Assembly: GCF_019645875.1 (NCBI RefSeq)
Contig: NZ_CP081000.1
Span: 310,001-374,000, forward strand
Direction of reading: 5' to 3'
DNA length: 64,000 nucleotides
Source of the DNA: Mycolicibacterium senegalense
GTDB lineage: Bacteria > Actinomycetota > Actinomycetes > Mycobacteriales > Mycobacteriaceae
Part shown: piece by piece, positions 51,315 to 59,517 of the stretch
Layout of the letters: each line of letters opens with the position of its first letter
Numbering within the stretch: position 1 is the first letter of the stretch
Translations under genes and position numbers: made by a program
The notes under the pieces: model-generated
What the model saw: only the letters and a program-made list of their open reading frames with translations
The model's database searches: none
Told to the model about the DNA's origin: nothing

Positions 51315-54196
51315 GCGGGTTTCGGCTCCGGTTTGAGCAGTTCGCGTACCGAGGTGCGCGTGCCGTACGGGCGCAGCATGCGGCTCGCCGGATGCGGCCG
51401 CACGATCTGTGGCCACCAGAACCACCGGCCCAGCAGGGCCGCGATGGACGGTGTCATGAACGACCGCACGATCAGGGTGTCGAAGAGCAGGCCGAGACCG
51501 ATCGTGGTGCCGATCTGGCCGAGGACGATGAGGTCGCTGAAGATGAACGAGGACATGGTGGCGGCGAACACCAGGCCGGCCGCGGTCACCACCCGGCCGG
51601 TGCCGGCCATGGCGCGGATGACACCGGTCTTGAGCCCGGCCCCGATCTCTTCCTGGAACCGGGATATCAGCAGCAGGTTATAGTCGGCACCAACGGCCAG
51701 CAGCAGGATGATGGCCAGGGCCAGCACGATCCAGTACAGCTGGATGCCGAAGATGTACTGCCACACCAGGACCGACAGGCCGAACGACGCGCCCAGCGAC
51801 AGCACCACGGTGCCGACGATGACCATCGCGGCGACCAGGCTGCGGGTGATGAACATCATGATGAGCAGGATGAGGCTGATGGCCGCCAATGCGGCGATCA
51901 GCAGGTCGTACTTGGCGCCGTCCTGAATGTCCTTGTAGGCGGACGCTGTTCCGGCCACATAGATCTTGGCGTCCGACAGGGGAGTGGCTTTGATCGCGTC
52001 GAAAGCGGAGTCTTTGAGCGCGTCGATGTGTGAGATGCCTTCTGGGGTAGCGGGAGTGCCCTCATGCGTGATGATCATGCGGGCCGCTTTGCCGTCGGGC
52101 GAGAGGAACAGTTTCAGCCCGCGCTTGAAGTCCGGGTTGTCGAAAGCCTCCGGCGGCAGATAGAACGAGTCGTCGTTCTTGGCAGAGTCGAACGCCTGAC
52201 CCATGGCGGTCGCATTCTGCAGGGCCTCCTGGGACTGCGCGTTGGTGCCCGCCGTGGTCGCGTAGTTCGACAAGGTCAGGTCGCGGTTGCGTTCCTGGAT
52301 GGCGATCTGCGGCGGCAGCAGCGCCACGAGTTTCGGCTGGAGCGCGTCGAGCTTGTCCAGGCTCGCGGTGATCTGCCCGAACTGATCGCTGAGTTTGTCG
52401 ATCCCGTCGAGCGCGTCGAACACCGACCGCAGCGCGGCGCACATGGGGATGTCGAAACAGTGCGGCTCCCAATAGAAGTAGTTGCGCAGCGGCCGGAACT
52501 GATCGTCGAAATTGGCGATCTTGTCGCGCAGGTCGTTCACGATCGCCACGGTGTCGTGGAACGCCTGGGTCTGCTCATGGGTGGCGGCAGCGCTGGCCTG
52601 CTGCAGCGCGACCTGCTGCTTGAGGATGTTGATGGTGTTAGACAGCTCATTGGCCTGCTTGAGCAGATCGGCGGCGCGGTCCTGCTGGTAGCCCAGATTC
52701 ATGATCTGGCTGGCGCTTTGCGCGCTGATCTGAAAAGGGATGGAGCTGTGCTTGATCGGGGTGCCCAAGGGCCGGGTGATCGACTGGACGAGGGCGATAC
52801 CGCGGGTGTGCAGCACGGCTTTCGCGACGCGTTCGAGGACCAGCATGTCCGCGGGGTTGCGCATGTCGTGATCGGTTTCGATCATCAGCAGTTCGGGATT
52901 GAGCCGGGCTTCCGAGAAGTGGCGGGTGGCGGCGGTGTACCCGATGTTGGCCGGTGCCGAATCCGGTAGGTAGGGCCGGCCGTCGTAGCTGGTCTTGTAG
53001 CCCGGGAGGGCGAGTAGTCCGACGAGCGCGATCAGACACGACACCACCAGGATGGGGCCGGGCCACCGCACGATCGCGGTCCCGATGCGGCGCCATCGCG
53101 GTGCTCGCGGGTTGCGTTTGGGCTCAAGGAGTCCGAACCGGCTGCCGATGGTCAAGACCGCGGGTCCCAGGGTCAGCGCGGCCAGGAGCGTCACGAGCAC
53201 GCCGATGGCGGCCGGTATCCCCAGGGTCTGGAAGTAGGGCAGTCGGGTGAAGTGCAGGCAGGCAACGGCGCCGGCGATGGTCAGCCCGGAGCCGACGATG
53301 ACGTGCACGGTGCCGCGAAACATGTCGTGATACGCGGCTTCGCGGTCCATGCCGCGGCTACGCGCTTCGTGATAGCGCCCGACGATGAAGATGCCGTAAT
53401 CCGTGCCCGCGGCGATCGCCAACAGGGTCAACAGGTTCGTCGAATACGTGGACAGGCCGATGACCCCGTAATGCGCGAGGGCAGCGACGATGCCGCGTGC
53501 GGCGGCCAGTTCGATCAGGACCGTCACGAGCATGAGCAGCATCGTGATCAGCGATCGGTACACCACGAGCAGCATCACCGCGATGACCAAAAAGGTTATC
53601 CCGGTGACCTTTTCGGTGCCCTCGCTGCCGACCTCGAAGTTGTCGGTGATGAGCGGGGCGGCGCCGGTGACGTAGGCCTTGACTCCGGGCGGTGGCGGGA
53701 CGCTCGCCACGATCTCGCGGACGGCGTCGACGGATTGGTTCGACAGCGCTTCGCCCTGGTTGCCGGCCAGATATACCTGCACCAGAGCGGCTTTGCCGTC
53801 CTTGCTCTGAGAGCCGCCGGCGGTGAGCGGGTCGCCCCAGAAGTCCTGGATGTGTTCGACGTGCTTGGTGTCCTCGGCCAGCCGCTTCACCAGCGTGTCG
53901 TAGAAGCGGTGGGCGTCGTCGCCGAGCGGCTGGTCGCCCTCGAGCACGATCATGGCCGCACTGTCGGAGTTGAACTCGTCGAAGACCTGGCCGATGTGGC
54001 GCATCGCCATGGTCGATGGTGCGTCGGGGGCGTTCAATCCGACCGAGCGGGCTGCGCCGACGACTTCCAATTGTGGCACAAGGATATTCGTCAACGCGGC
54101 GATGGCGACCCATATCAGCACGATCGGCACGGCGAGCGCACGGATGGTCCGCGCCGTCCTGGAACGCTCGACGCGTCCGGTGCCGTGGGAGCTCAT
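51302..54196 (-). CDS. MmpL family RND transporter (MmpL4/5 type)
   Basis: A 964-residue MmpL protein with 12 membrane helices: one, a large loop, five (about residues 180-350), one near 395, a long loop with a coiled-coil section (about 490-680), then the last set. The proton-relay Asp-Tyr pairs are visible in [12 protein letters not shown] and [14 protein letters not shown]. Start at ATG 54196, overlapping mmpS by 4 bases. MmpL4/5-type pumps export siderophores, glycopeptidolipids or drugs with an MmpS partner. The divergent TetR suggests an efflux or lipid-sensing role; substrate unknown. Confidence 0.92.
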   Translation of the reverse strand: MSSHGTGRVERSRTARTIRALAVPIVLIWVAIAALTNILVPQLEVVGAARSVGLNAPDAPSTMAMRHIGQVFDEFNSDSAAMIVLEGDQPLGDDAHRFYDTLVKRLAEDTKHVEHIQDFWGDPLTAGGSQSKDGKAALVQVYLAGNQGEALSNQSVDAVREIVASVPPPPGVKAYVTGAAPLITDNFEVGSEGTEKVTGITFLVIAVMLLVVYRSLITMLLMLVTVLIELAAARGIVAALAHYGVIGLSTYSTNLLTLLAIAAGTDYGIFIVGRYHEARSRGMDREAAYHDMFRGTVHVIVGSGLTIAGAVACLHFTRLPYFQTLGIPAAIGVLVTLLAALTLGPAVLTIGSRFGLLEPKRNPRAPRWRRIGTAIVRWPGPILVVSCLIALVGLLALPGYKTSYDGRPYLPDSAPANIGYTAATRHFSEARLNPELLMIETDHDMRNPADMLVLERVAKAVLHTRGIALVQSITRPLGTPIKHSSIPFQISAQSASQIMNLGYQQDRAADLLKQANELSNTINILKQQVALQQASAAATHEQTQAFHDTVAIVNDLRDKIANFDDQFRPLRNYFYWEPHCFDIPMCAALRSVFDALDGIDKLSDQFGQITASLDKLDALQPKLVALLPPQIAIQERNRDLTLSNYATTAGTNAQSQEALQNATAMGQAFDSAKNDDSFYLPPEAFDNPDFKRGLKLFLSPDGKAARMIITHEGTPATPEGISHIDALKDSAFDAIKATPLSDAKIYVAGTASAYKDIQDGAKYDLLIAALAAISLILLIMMFITRSLVAAMVIVGTVVLSLGASFGLSVLVWQYIFGIQLYWIVLALAIILLLAVGADYNLLLISRFQEEIGAGLKTGVIRAMAGTGRVVTAAGLVFAATMSSFIFSDLIVLGQIGTTIGLGLLFDTLIVRSFMTPSIAALLGRWFWWPQIVRPHPASRMLRPYGTRTSVRELLKPEPKPADQT

Positions 54197-54639
54197 GCTG
54201 ACTTGTCCAAGCAGGCGATATAGCCGTTCACGTTGTCGGTGGACCTTTCGTCCTTGACCACACCGTTGACGGTGATGCGGCACCCGATGTAATCGCCATC
54301 GCCTTGTGCTCGCAGGTCGGCGAAGAGGGTCGGGTCATCGGTGACCAGCGTCTGCGACCACGGCAGCGGCACGTCCTCGGCGCGCTGCGGTTGGGCGTCG
54401 ATGTCGAGGTAGTTGATGGTCGCGACCGAGCCCGGCGAGCCGAACACTTCGAAGAGAACCCGCTTCGGGTTGTAACCGGTGTTCTCCAAAGTGTCGGCGC
54501 TGGGTCGCGATACCTCGTTGTCCGAACCGAAAATTGCGTGCAACCTGCTGACGGTAAAGGCGACGACGGCTACCACGAGTACGGCAACGATCACCGTCCA
54601 GCGCCGCTTCACCAGGCTGCCTACCGAGATCCCCTGCAT
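54193..54639 (-). CDS. MmpS family accessory protein
   Basis: A 148-residue MmpS protein: short cytoplasmic N-terminus ([13 protein letters not shown]), one membrane helix (about residues 16-34) and a periplasmic immunoglobulin-like beta domain ([19 protein letters not shown]) ending in a conserved Cys ([10 protein letters not shown]). Start at ATG 54639. Overlaps mmpL by 4 bases (ATGA). It stabilises and assists MmpL export. Two palindromes lie upstream, between it and the tetR gene. Confidence 0.9.
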   Translation of the reverse strand: MQGISVGSLVKRRWTVIVAVLVVAVVAFTVSRLHAIFGSDNEVSRPSADTLENTGYNPKRVLFEVFGSPGSVATINYLDIDAQPQRAEDVPLPWSQTLVTDDPTLFADLRAQGDGDYIGCRITVNGVVKDERSTDNVNGYIACLDKSA

Positions 54640-54711
54640 CTCAGAGCCTTTCGACAACGGCGCGCAGCGCGCCGGAGGCGTGAGTCTTTGGCCGTTCGAA
54701 GCACCTGAACG

Positions 54712-54725
54712 GTACCGTACGGTAC
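54712..54725. promoter_or_regulatory. Palindrome ahead of mmpS
   Basis: GTACCGTACGGTAC, a perfect 14-bp palindrome 73 bases upstream of mmpS. Typical in form of TetR-family operators. Confidence 0.6.
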
Positions 54726-54742
54726 TCTTTGAGATAGGGCAA

Positions 54743-54765
54743 TACCTATGGGCAACCCATAGGTA
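54743..54765. promoter_or_regulatory. Palindrome ahead of tetR (mmpSL locus)
   Basis: Perfect 10-bp arms TACCTATGGG (54743-54752) and CCCATAGGTA (54756-54765) with a 3-base centre, 30 bases upstream of the TetR start. Probable autoregulatory operator, which may also act on mmpS. Confidence 0.65.
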
Positions 54766-54795
54766 GCGGACATAGATGGTCACGAAAGGTTTTCG

Positions 54796-55389
54796 GTGTC
54801 TTCCACTTCAACAGCGCACGATGTTTCGGCGTCTCAATGGACCGAACGCGAGTCGGAGTTGTTGGCGGTGACCTTGCGGCTGTTGCAGCAGCACGGATAC
54901 GACCGGTTGACCGTGGAAGCCGTGGCGACAGAAGCCAAGTCGAGCAAGGCCACCATCTACCGGCGGTGGCCCTCGAAGACCGAGCTCGTCCTGGCCGCCT
55001 TCATCGAAGGCACCCGGATTCAGCTGGTCCCGCCCCGCACCGGCTCGTTACGCACCGATCTGCTGAGCATCGGCACCTCGGTATGCGCCCAGGCGCGCGA
55101 GCATGGCAGCACGATGAGCGCGATCATGTCGGAGATCGCGCACAGCCCGGAACTCAGTGCGGCGCTGCAGAACCAGTTCGTGCTGCAGCGCAAGAAGCTC
55201 ATGCGCGAGGTGTTGACCGAGGCAGTGGAGCGCGGCGAGATCAAGGCGGCGGCAATCCATGACGAACTGTGGGACGTGATGCCCGGTTACCTCGTGTTTC
55301 GATCTTTGATACCGGGCCGCCCGCCGACGGAGGCGACGGTGCGCGCGCTGGTCGACGACGTCCTGATGCCCAGCCTCACCCGGTTCTGA
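54796..55389 (+). CDS. TetR family regulator of the mmpSL locus
   Basis: A 197-residue TetR protein with helix-turn-helix GYDRLTVEAVATEAKSSKAT and IYRRWPSKTEL at about residues 34-63, and a TetR_C-type ligand domain. GTG start at 54796 preceded by AAAGG. Divergent from mmpS-mmpL, with two palindromes between. The layout is that of a repressor controlling an RND exporter and itself. Ligand likely a pump substrate. Confidence 0.9.
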   Translation: MSSTSTAHDVSASQWTERESELLAVTLRLLQQHGYDRLTVEAVATEAKSSKATIYRRWPSKTELVLAAFIEGTRIQLVPPRTGSLRTDLLSIGTSVCAQAREHGSTMSAIMSEIAHSPELSAALQNQFVLQRKKLMREVLTEAVERGEIKAAAIHDELWDVMPGYLVFRSLIPGRPPTEATVRALVDDVLMPSLTRF

Positions 55390-55399
55390 GATCACCGCC

Positions 55400-55693
55400 T
55401 CAGCGGCGGCGCCACCACACCAGCAGGCCGATCGCCGCGAGCGCAGCGATGACAGCGGCGACCGGGATCGCCGGCTTGGACTTCGCGGCCTCGGTTGCCG
55501 CGTGCGCCCGGTCGACGACGGCTTCCTTTGTCTCGGCGGCCTTGTCCTGCGCGCGGCCCTTGACATCGAGCTTGTCGGACAGTGCGGCCACGGTCTGACC
55601 CAGCTCGTCGCGAGTCTTGTCGATGTCGGACTGAAGTTCGTCGATGCCGGCGTCCGGACCCGGTTCGGGCGGAAGGCGATCAGCGCTGGCCAT
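55400..55693 (-). CDS. DUF3618 family protein
   Basis: A 97-residue protein: N-terminal amphipathic helix of the DUF3618 kind (IDELQSDIDKTRDELGQTVAAL), a charged linker, and one C-terminal membrane helix ending WWRRR. Start at ATG 55693; the frame upstream overlaps the holin-like gene in another phase. Overlaps that gene by 14 bases, so they form an operon. Such pairs are common in actinobacteria and probably concern envelope stress. Function unknown. Confidence 0.83.
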   Translation of the reverse strand: MASADRLPPEPGPDAGIDELQSDIDKTRDELGQTVAALSDKLDVKGRAQDKAAETKEAVVDRAHAATEAAKSKPAIPVAAVIAALAAIGLLVWWRRR

Positions 55694-56090
55694 GTCGTGC
55701 CTCCTTGAGCTCATCGAGATCCTGCTTGACGCTGTCGACCGATTGGGCGGCAGGCGGTGGCACCTGCTTCGCGTGGCTTCGGCTGACCATCGCGGCCACT
55801 GCGGCACCGATGAACAGCACGGCAGCGACGATGATCGCGGCCGCCCACACCGGCAGAACCAGCGAGATCGCGGCCACCGCGGCGGCGATGGCCGTCATCA
55901 GCCCCAGCATCGCCAGCAGGCCGGCGGCACTGATCAGCCCGGCGCCGATCCCGGCGTGGCGCGCAGATTCCTGGAACTCGCGTTGCGCCAACCGCAGCTC
56001 ATCGCGGACCAGCCGCGTCGTCTGCTCCTGCAATTGGCCGAGCAGCTGGGCCGTCGACGGTTCGTTGATGGTTTTCTGTTGAGTAGTCAT
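55680..56090 (-). CDS. Phage-holin-superfamily (Holin-X type) membrane protein
   Basis: A 136-residue protein with an N-terminal amphipathic helix (LLGQLQEQTTRLVRDELRLA), two membrane helices (about residues 48-70 and 78-103) and a charged tail. This is the actinobacterial holin-X pattern (PF07332), usually encoded with DUF3618 proteins and not part of a prophage. ATG at 56090. A weaker SigF-like promoter lies upstream at 56129-56155. Function unknown, likely membrane stress. Confidence 0.82.
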   Translation of the reverse strand: MTTQQKTINEPSTAQLLGQLQEQTTRLVRDELRLAQREFQESARHAGIGAGLISAAGLLAMLGLMTAIAAAVAAISLVLPVWAAAIIVAAVLFIGAAVAAMVSRSHAKQVPPPAAQSVDSVKQDLDELKEARHGQR

Positions 56091-56128
56091 GATGGGCCTT
56101 TCCCAGGCGTACCGCTTCTCTCACAGCA

Positions 56129-56155
56129 GTGCCCGACACTGGCTCGGGCAAAACC
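56129..56155 (-). promoter_or_regulatory. Weak SigF-like promoter for the holin/DUF3618 operon
   Basis: On the minus strand, GGTTTT (56155-56150), 15 bases, then GGGCAC (56134-56129). The -35 fits SigF; the -10 departs from GGGTAT at two positions. Confidence 0.3.
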
Positions 56156-56174
56156 TGAACCGGGCAGGAGAACC

Positions 56175-56199
56175 GTTAGAACCGGTCGGTTCCGGGTAT
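56175..56199 (+). promoter_or_regulatory. SigF-like promoter for the DUF4235 gene
   Basis: GTT (56175-56177), 16 bases, GGGTAT (56194-56199), ending 30 bases before the DUF4235 start. Fits the mycobacterial SigF pattern GnTT-N15-17-GGGTAT, with a full match at -10. Confidence 0.5.
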
Positions 56200-56229
56200 C
56201 CGCACTGTCAGCCGTTGTGAGGAGAACCC

Positions 56230-56502
56230 GTGAGCCGAGTCTCGAAAGTGCTGTACATGCCGCTGTCGATGGCGACAAGCGTGGGCGGGGGCCTGTTGGC
56301 CGGCGCGTTGTTCACCCAGATCTGGAAGCGCATCGATGAGCCGAACCGCGAACCGCCCGATCCCAAGGATTTGAATCGGTCTGCCGCCAAAGCCTTGACG
56401 GCAGCAGCTATCCAGGGACTGGTGTTCGGATTGGTCCGAGCCGCCGTCGACCGGGCAGGCGCCAAAGGCTACCGGGCGTTGGCCCACGAGTCGCCGGTGT
56501 AG
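56230..56502 (+). CDS. DUF4235 family small membrane protein
   Basis: A 90-residue protein starting MSRVSKVLYMPLSM, with one or two hydrophobic segments (ATSVGGGLLAGALFTQIWKRI and ALTAAAIQGLVFGLVRAAVD, quoted in part) and the conserved EPP-DP loop between them, matching DUF4235. GTG start. Preceded by a SigF-like promoter. Convergent with the next gene, one base between stops. Function unknown; likely part of the general stress response. Confidence 0.85.
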   Translation: MSRVSKVLYMPLSMATSVGGGLLAGALFTQIWKRIDEPNREPPDPKDLNRSAAKALTAAAIQGLVFGLVRAAVDRAGAKGYRALAHESPV

Positions 56503-56503
56503 T

Positions 56504-56995
56504 TCATTCGGACCAGGCCCGCCGGCCTGTTGCCCGAACGCGGCTGAGGGCCACATGGTGCGTCCGGTCGCAGGGCCCATCGTTGATGAACGCGTCGTTT
56601 CGGCGCCCTTCGATCCGGTTGATGTGCCGGCTGAGGGCTCGTTTTTGCTGCTTGGACAGCGACTGGCCACGGTGGGCGAGGAGGTCGAGTTGCTGCCAGC
56701 TGAGTCCGTCGAGTTCACCGTCGGCGTCGTGGGTGGCTACGACGACACATCCGCGCAGCAGGGGAACCGTCTTGGCTGAGAAAGATGTTGTGGCCAGCAG
56801 CAGTTCGGTCGCCTGACGGTTCACGTGGCGCTGGCAGGAGTGGGTAGCAGGGCTGAACCAGAAGTCGAATTGCCGGTCATCGGAGGTCAGGCAGTGCAGC
56901 CCGCGATCGTGTACGAGTTGGTCGATGTCGGCAGTGGTGTAGGCCCGGGTCTCATAGATCGCGCCGTTGACGCTGAAATACAGGACTGTGTTCAT
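56504..56995 (-). CDS. Hypothetical protein behind a SigF-like promoter
   Basis: A 163-residue protein I do not recognise. Start at ATG 56995 (MNTVLYFSVNGAIYE); the longer open frame upstream is Arg/Gly-rich shadow of the DUF1361 gene. Features: YTTADIDQLVHDRGLHCLT, a region rich in aromatic residues (FDFWFSP), a hydrophobic strand (RGCVVVATHD), and a basic C-terminus (KQQKRALSRHIN). Soluble, three to four Cys. It is preceded at 57060-57086 by the best SigF-type promoter in the window. Confidence 0.72.
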   Translation of the reverse strand: MNTVLYFSVNGAIYETRAYTTADIDQLVHDRGLHCLTSDDRQFDFWFSPATHSCQRHVNRQATELLLATTSFSAKTVPLLRGCVVVATHDADGELDGLSWQQLDLLAHRGQSLSKQQKRALSRHINRIEGRRNDAFINDGPCDRTHHVALSRVRATGRRAWSE

Positions 56996-57059
56996 GGTGA
57001 TGTTCCATTCGCCTCTTTCTTTCCAGGGGCACCGCAGGTGCGCGGTGCTGTTACTGAAG

Positions 57060-57086
57060 TTACCCCTGTGGCAAATGGGATAAACC
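57060..57086 (-). promoter_or_regulatory. SigF-type promoter
   Basis: On the minus strand, GGTTT (57086-57082), 16 bases, GGGTAA (57065-57060), about 65 bases upstream of the hypothetical protein start. The -35 and spacing match the SigF consensus exactly; the -10 matches five of six bases of GGGTAT. Confidence 0.6.
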
Positions 57087-57111
57087 TCGGTAACGATCAG
57101 AACACGGTCGT

Positions 57112-57744
57112 TCAGCGCAGGCCGTTGAGCGCCCAGATCGTCAGATACGCCAGTCCGAAGAAGGCCGCGACAGCTACCGCCACTCCGGTCGACTGCACGT
57201 AGGACAGCGGTGCGCGCATCCAGTCGAACGTCGCCGCGACGACCGCGTCGGGACGGGTCACGAGGTCCCAGGAGTTCCAGCGCTGGAACCGTCCGATGAC
57301 CACGCCGACCGCGCACAGCCCGACCGACATCACGGCCACCAGCCAACCCCAGACCGGGCCGAACTCGTCGTCCAACCGGCGGTGCACGAGCAGCAGCGAC
57401 ACCACTCCCAGCAGAATCCCGGTCCACGCGGCGAACCCGTACTGCAGCACGTGACGCCACAGTTCGTAGCCTTCACCGAGGTGAACCAGATCGGTCACCA
57501 AGTACGGGGCGTTCGGCAGGAAGGCCAACCAGACGGCACCCAGCGGCAACAACCACAGCCGGCGCTCGACCAGATCGAAGGCGATTGCGAAGACCATCGG
57601 AATCCAGGCCAGTACGAGGTTCCACACCAAGAACTTGGTGGGGTAGGACATCGGTGCGGCCGGGTCGGTGATCCCCAGTGCGAGGGTCAGTGCCGTCGTC
57701 GCCATCAGCGAGACGACCAGCAGGATGCCGCGGGCTTCGGTCAT
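57112..57744 (-). CDS. DUF1361 family membrane protein
   Basis: A 210-residue polytopic protein with six hydrophobic segments. DUF1361-type motifs: FLVWNLVLAWIPMVFA, WLAFLPNAPYLVTDLVHL (quoted as separate parts) and GRFQRWNSWDLVT. Function of the family is unknown. ATG at 57744. About 116 bases upstream of the SigF-promoted gene and separated by that promoter, so probably its own transcript. Confidence 0.85.
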   Translation of the reverse strand: MTEARGILLVVSLMATTALTLALGITDPAAPMSYPTKFLVWNLVLAWIPMVFAIAFDLVERRLWLLPLGAVWLAFLPNAPYLVTDLVHLGEGYELWRHVLQYGFAAWTGILLGVVSLLLVHRRLDDEFGPVWGWLVAVMSVGLCAVGVVIGRFQRWNSWDLVTRPDAVVAATFDWMRAPLSYVQSTGVAVAVAAFFGLAYLTIWALNGLR

Positions 57745-57833
57745 GGGACCAGTTTGTCATCCGCCGAATGTTGGCTTGTGTCCGATAGTTTGGCCGGATT
57801 TCAGGACAACCCGACGTTGGGCTTGGTCATCGG

Positions 57834-59423
57834 CTACCAGCGCCGGCGTAGCCGGTCTCGGTAAGACCGTCCGTCAGGGTCGTAGACGGCGCGGTACACG
57901 GGTTCGGCCCACGCCCGGGTGAGCCGGCCGAGGCGCTCAGGCCGATGCGGCCGCAGGCGCCCGGGCGGGCGCGGGCCGGTCCCCCCGCCGTCGTGCCAGT
58001 CCTGCAGCGCCTGCGCCGACGCCGTGACAGCCTCGACCGCTGCCGCCGGATCGACCAGGTCGCGGTCGTCGTGGGCGGGGCGGTCGAGATGTTCGGCGAG
58101 CAGTCGCAGCCGGAGATCGCGGGCGAACACGCGGGCGCCGTCACCGAGGCCGGCCGGGTCACGGGGTTCACGTTGGTCACGGGTGTCGTCGAGTACTGCG
58201 CACGACAACTCGCTGTCGTGCGTCCAGGACCGCCGGTTGAAGTTGTCGCTTCCCACACTGGCCCAGACGTCGTCGATCACACACACTTTCGCGTGTACGT
58301 AAACCGGTGTCCCCATGTGGTTTTCGATGTCGAAGATGTGGACCCGCCCAGGGTCGACGGCGCGGCACGTCTCGATGGCCTGCTGGCGCCCAACCTGGTT
58401 GGGCGGCAGGGCCAGGCGGCCGTCGACATCGGGGTGTCGCGGCACCACCGCGATCAGGTGCAGGTCAGGGTTGTTCGCCAATGCTTCGGCGAACAACTGC
58501 GAAACCTGCTTGGACCACAGGTACTGGTCTTCCAGGTAGATCAGCCTTTTGGCCCGCTGCACGGCTTTCGTGTAGCCGCGTGCCACGCTGCGCTCGCCGC
58601 GCGGGGCAAACGCGTACTCGAAGTGGGCATCGGGATAGGTCCGCAGTACTTGCACCGCCGCTCGGCCGCACGGTGGGGGATCGGGCGGCTGCGGCGGCAA
58701 CGCGCCGGCGCTCAGGTCGGCGCGGCGAAGTTTGTCGGCGATCCAGGCGATCGGCGACAGCATGTCCAGCGGTGCCGGGTCGGTCCAGCGCTCCCGGAAC
58801 GTGAAGTCCAGCGAGCCGACCGCCGGTCCCTGGATGCGTAGTTGGACGTCATGCCACGGCGGGTGTTCGCCGTACTGGCGGGCCATCCGCATCGGCTGGG
58901 GATCCCCGTGATGGTTGGCGTCGTCGCGGCGCGAGTGGCACAGGTCGATACCGCCGGCGAAGGCGACGTCGCGTTCGGGTGCGCCGGGATGGCGCAGTAC
59001 GACGAGCTTTTGGTGATGGGAACCGCCGATGCGTACCCGTTGGTCGAGCAACACCTCACCACCCGCTGCCTCGATCGCGTCTCCGAGATGCCGGTTCTCC
59101 TCCTCGCTGTAGGCGAATCGGTCCAGGTGCGACCGCCACATCAAGCCCTTGACGACGACACCACGTTCCGCGGCCCGGCAGAACAACTCGGCGATCGTCG
59201 GTCCGTCCTGGCGCATCTTTTCGTCGGGGTCGCCGCGCCAGTCGGTGAAGAACAGATGGTCGCCTCGGCGCATCTCGGACACCTCGGCGGCCAGCCGATC
59301 GAAGTAGGTCGCACCGTGGATCAGCGGTTCCACCCGGTTGCCGGCACACCAATCCGGCAACGAGGTGTCCGGATTGTCGCGTTCGTCGGTCGTGAGGAAC
59401 CAATTCGTCAACTCCGCGGGCAC
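57834..59423 (-). CDS. Phospholipase D-like protein
   Basis: A 529-residue protein with two PLD catalytic motifs: GGSHHQKLVVLRH with a downstream AFAGGIDLC (about residues 134-160) and YVHAKVCVIDDVWASVGSDN (about residues 375-394), both H-x-K-type. It probably hydrolyses phosphodiester bonds of phospholipids or transfers phosphatidyl groups. No signal peptide is evident. GTG start at 59423. Tail residues 410-529 are proline/arginine-rich. Substrate unknown. Confidence 0.85.
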   Translation of the reverse strand: MPAELTNWFLTTDERDNPDTSLPDWCAGNRVEPLIHGATYFDRLAAEVSEMRRGDHLFFTDWRGDPDEKMRQDGPTIAELFCRAAERGVVVKGLMWRSHLDRFAYSEEENRHLGDAIEAAGGEVLLDQRVRIGGSHHQKLVVLRHPGAPERDVAFAGGIDLCHSRRDDANHHGDPQPMRMARQYGEHPPWHDVQLRIQGPAVGSLDFTFRERWTDPAPLDMLSPIAWIADKLRRADLSAGALPPQPPDPPPCGRAAVQVLRTYPDAHFEYAFAPRGERSVARGYTKAVQRAKRLIYLEDQYLWSKQVSQLFAEALANNPDLHLIAVVPRHPDVDGRLALPPNQVGRQQAIETCRAVDPGRVHIFDIENHMGTPVYVHAKVCVIDDVWASVGSDNFNRRSWTHDSELSCAVLDDTRDQREPRDPAGLGDGARVFARDLRLRLLAEHLDRPAHDDRDLVDPAAAVEAVTASAQALQDWHDGGGTGPRPPGRLRPHRPERLGRLTRAWAEPVYRAVYDPDGRSYRDRLRRRW

Positions 59424-59473
59424 CGCCCGGGAGTACCCGTTGGCGGTCGTGTCTGCACCCGGTGCCTCAAAAG

Positions 59474-59505
59474 CGAACGCCCCCGGGATAACCCGGGGGC
59501 GTTCG
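59474..59505 (-). terminator. Intrinsic terminator of fadE5
   Basis: Perfect 14-bp stem (arms 59474-59487 and 59492-59505, sequence CGAACGCCCCCGGG) with a 4-base loop, 13 bases past the fadE5 stop; reading on the minus strand it is followed by CTTTTG. The clearest conventional terminator in the window. Confidence 0.85.
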
Positions 59506-59517
59506 ACTTCGCAGCTC

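Noticed and set aside
55680..56090. Holin-like gene as a sign of a prophage
   Set aside because: The Holin-X type is chromosomal in actinobacteria and pairs with DUF3618; no other phage gene is near.
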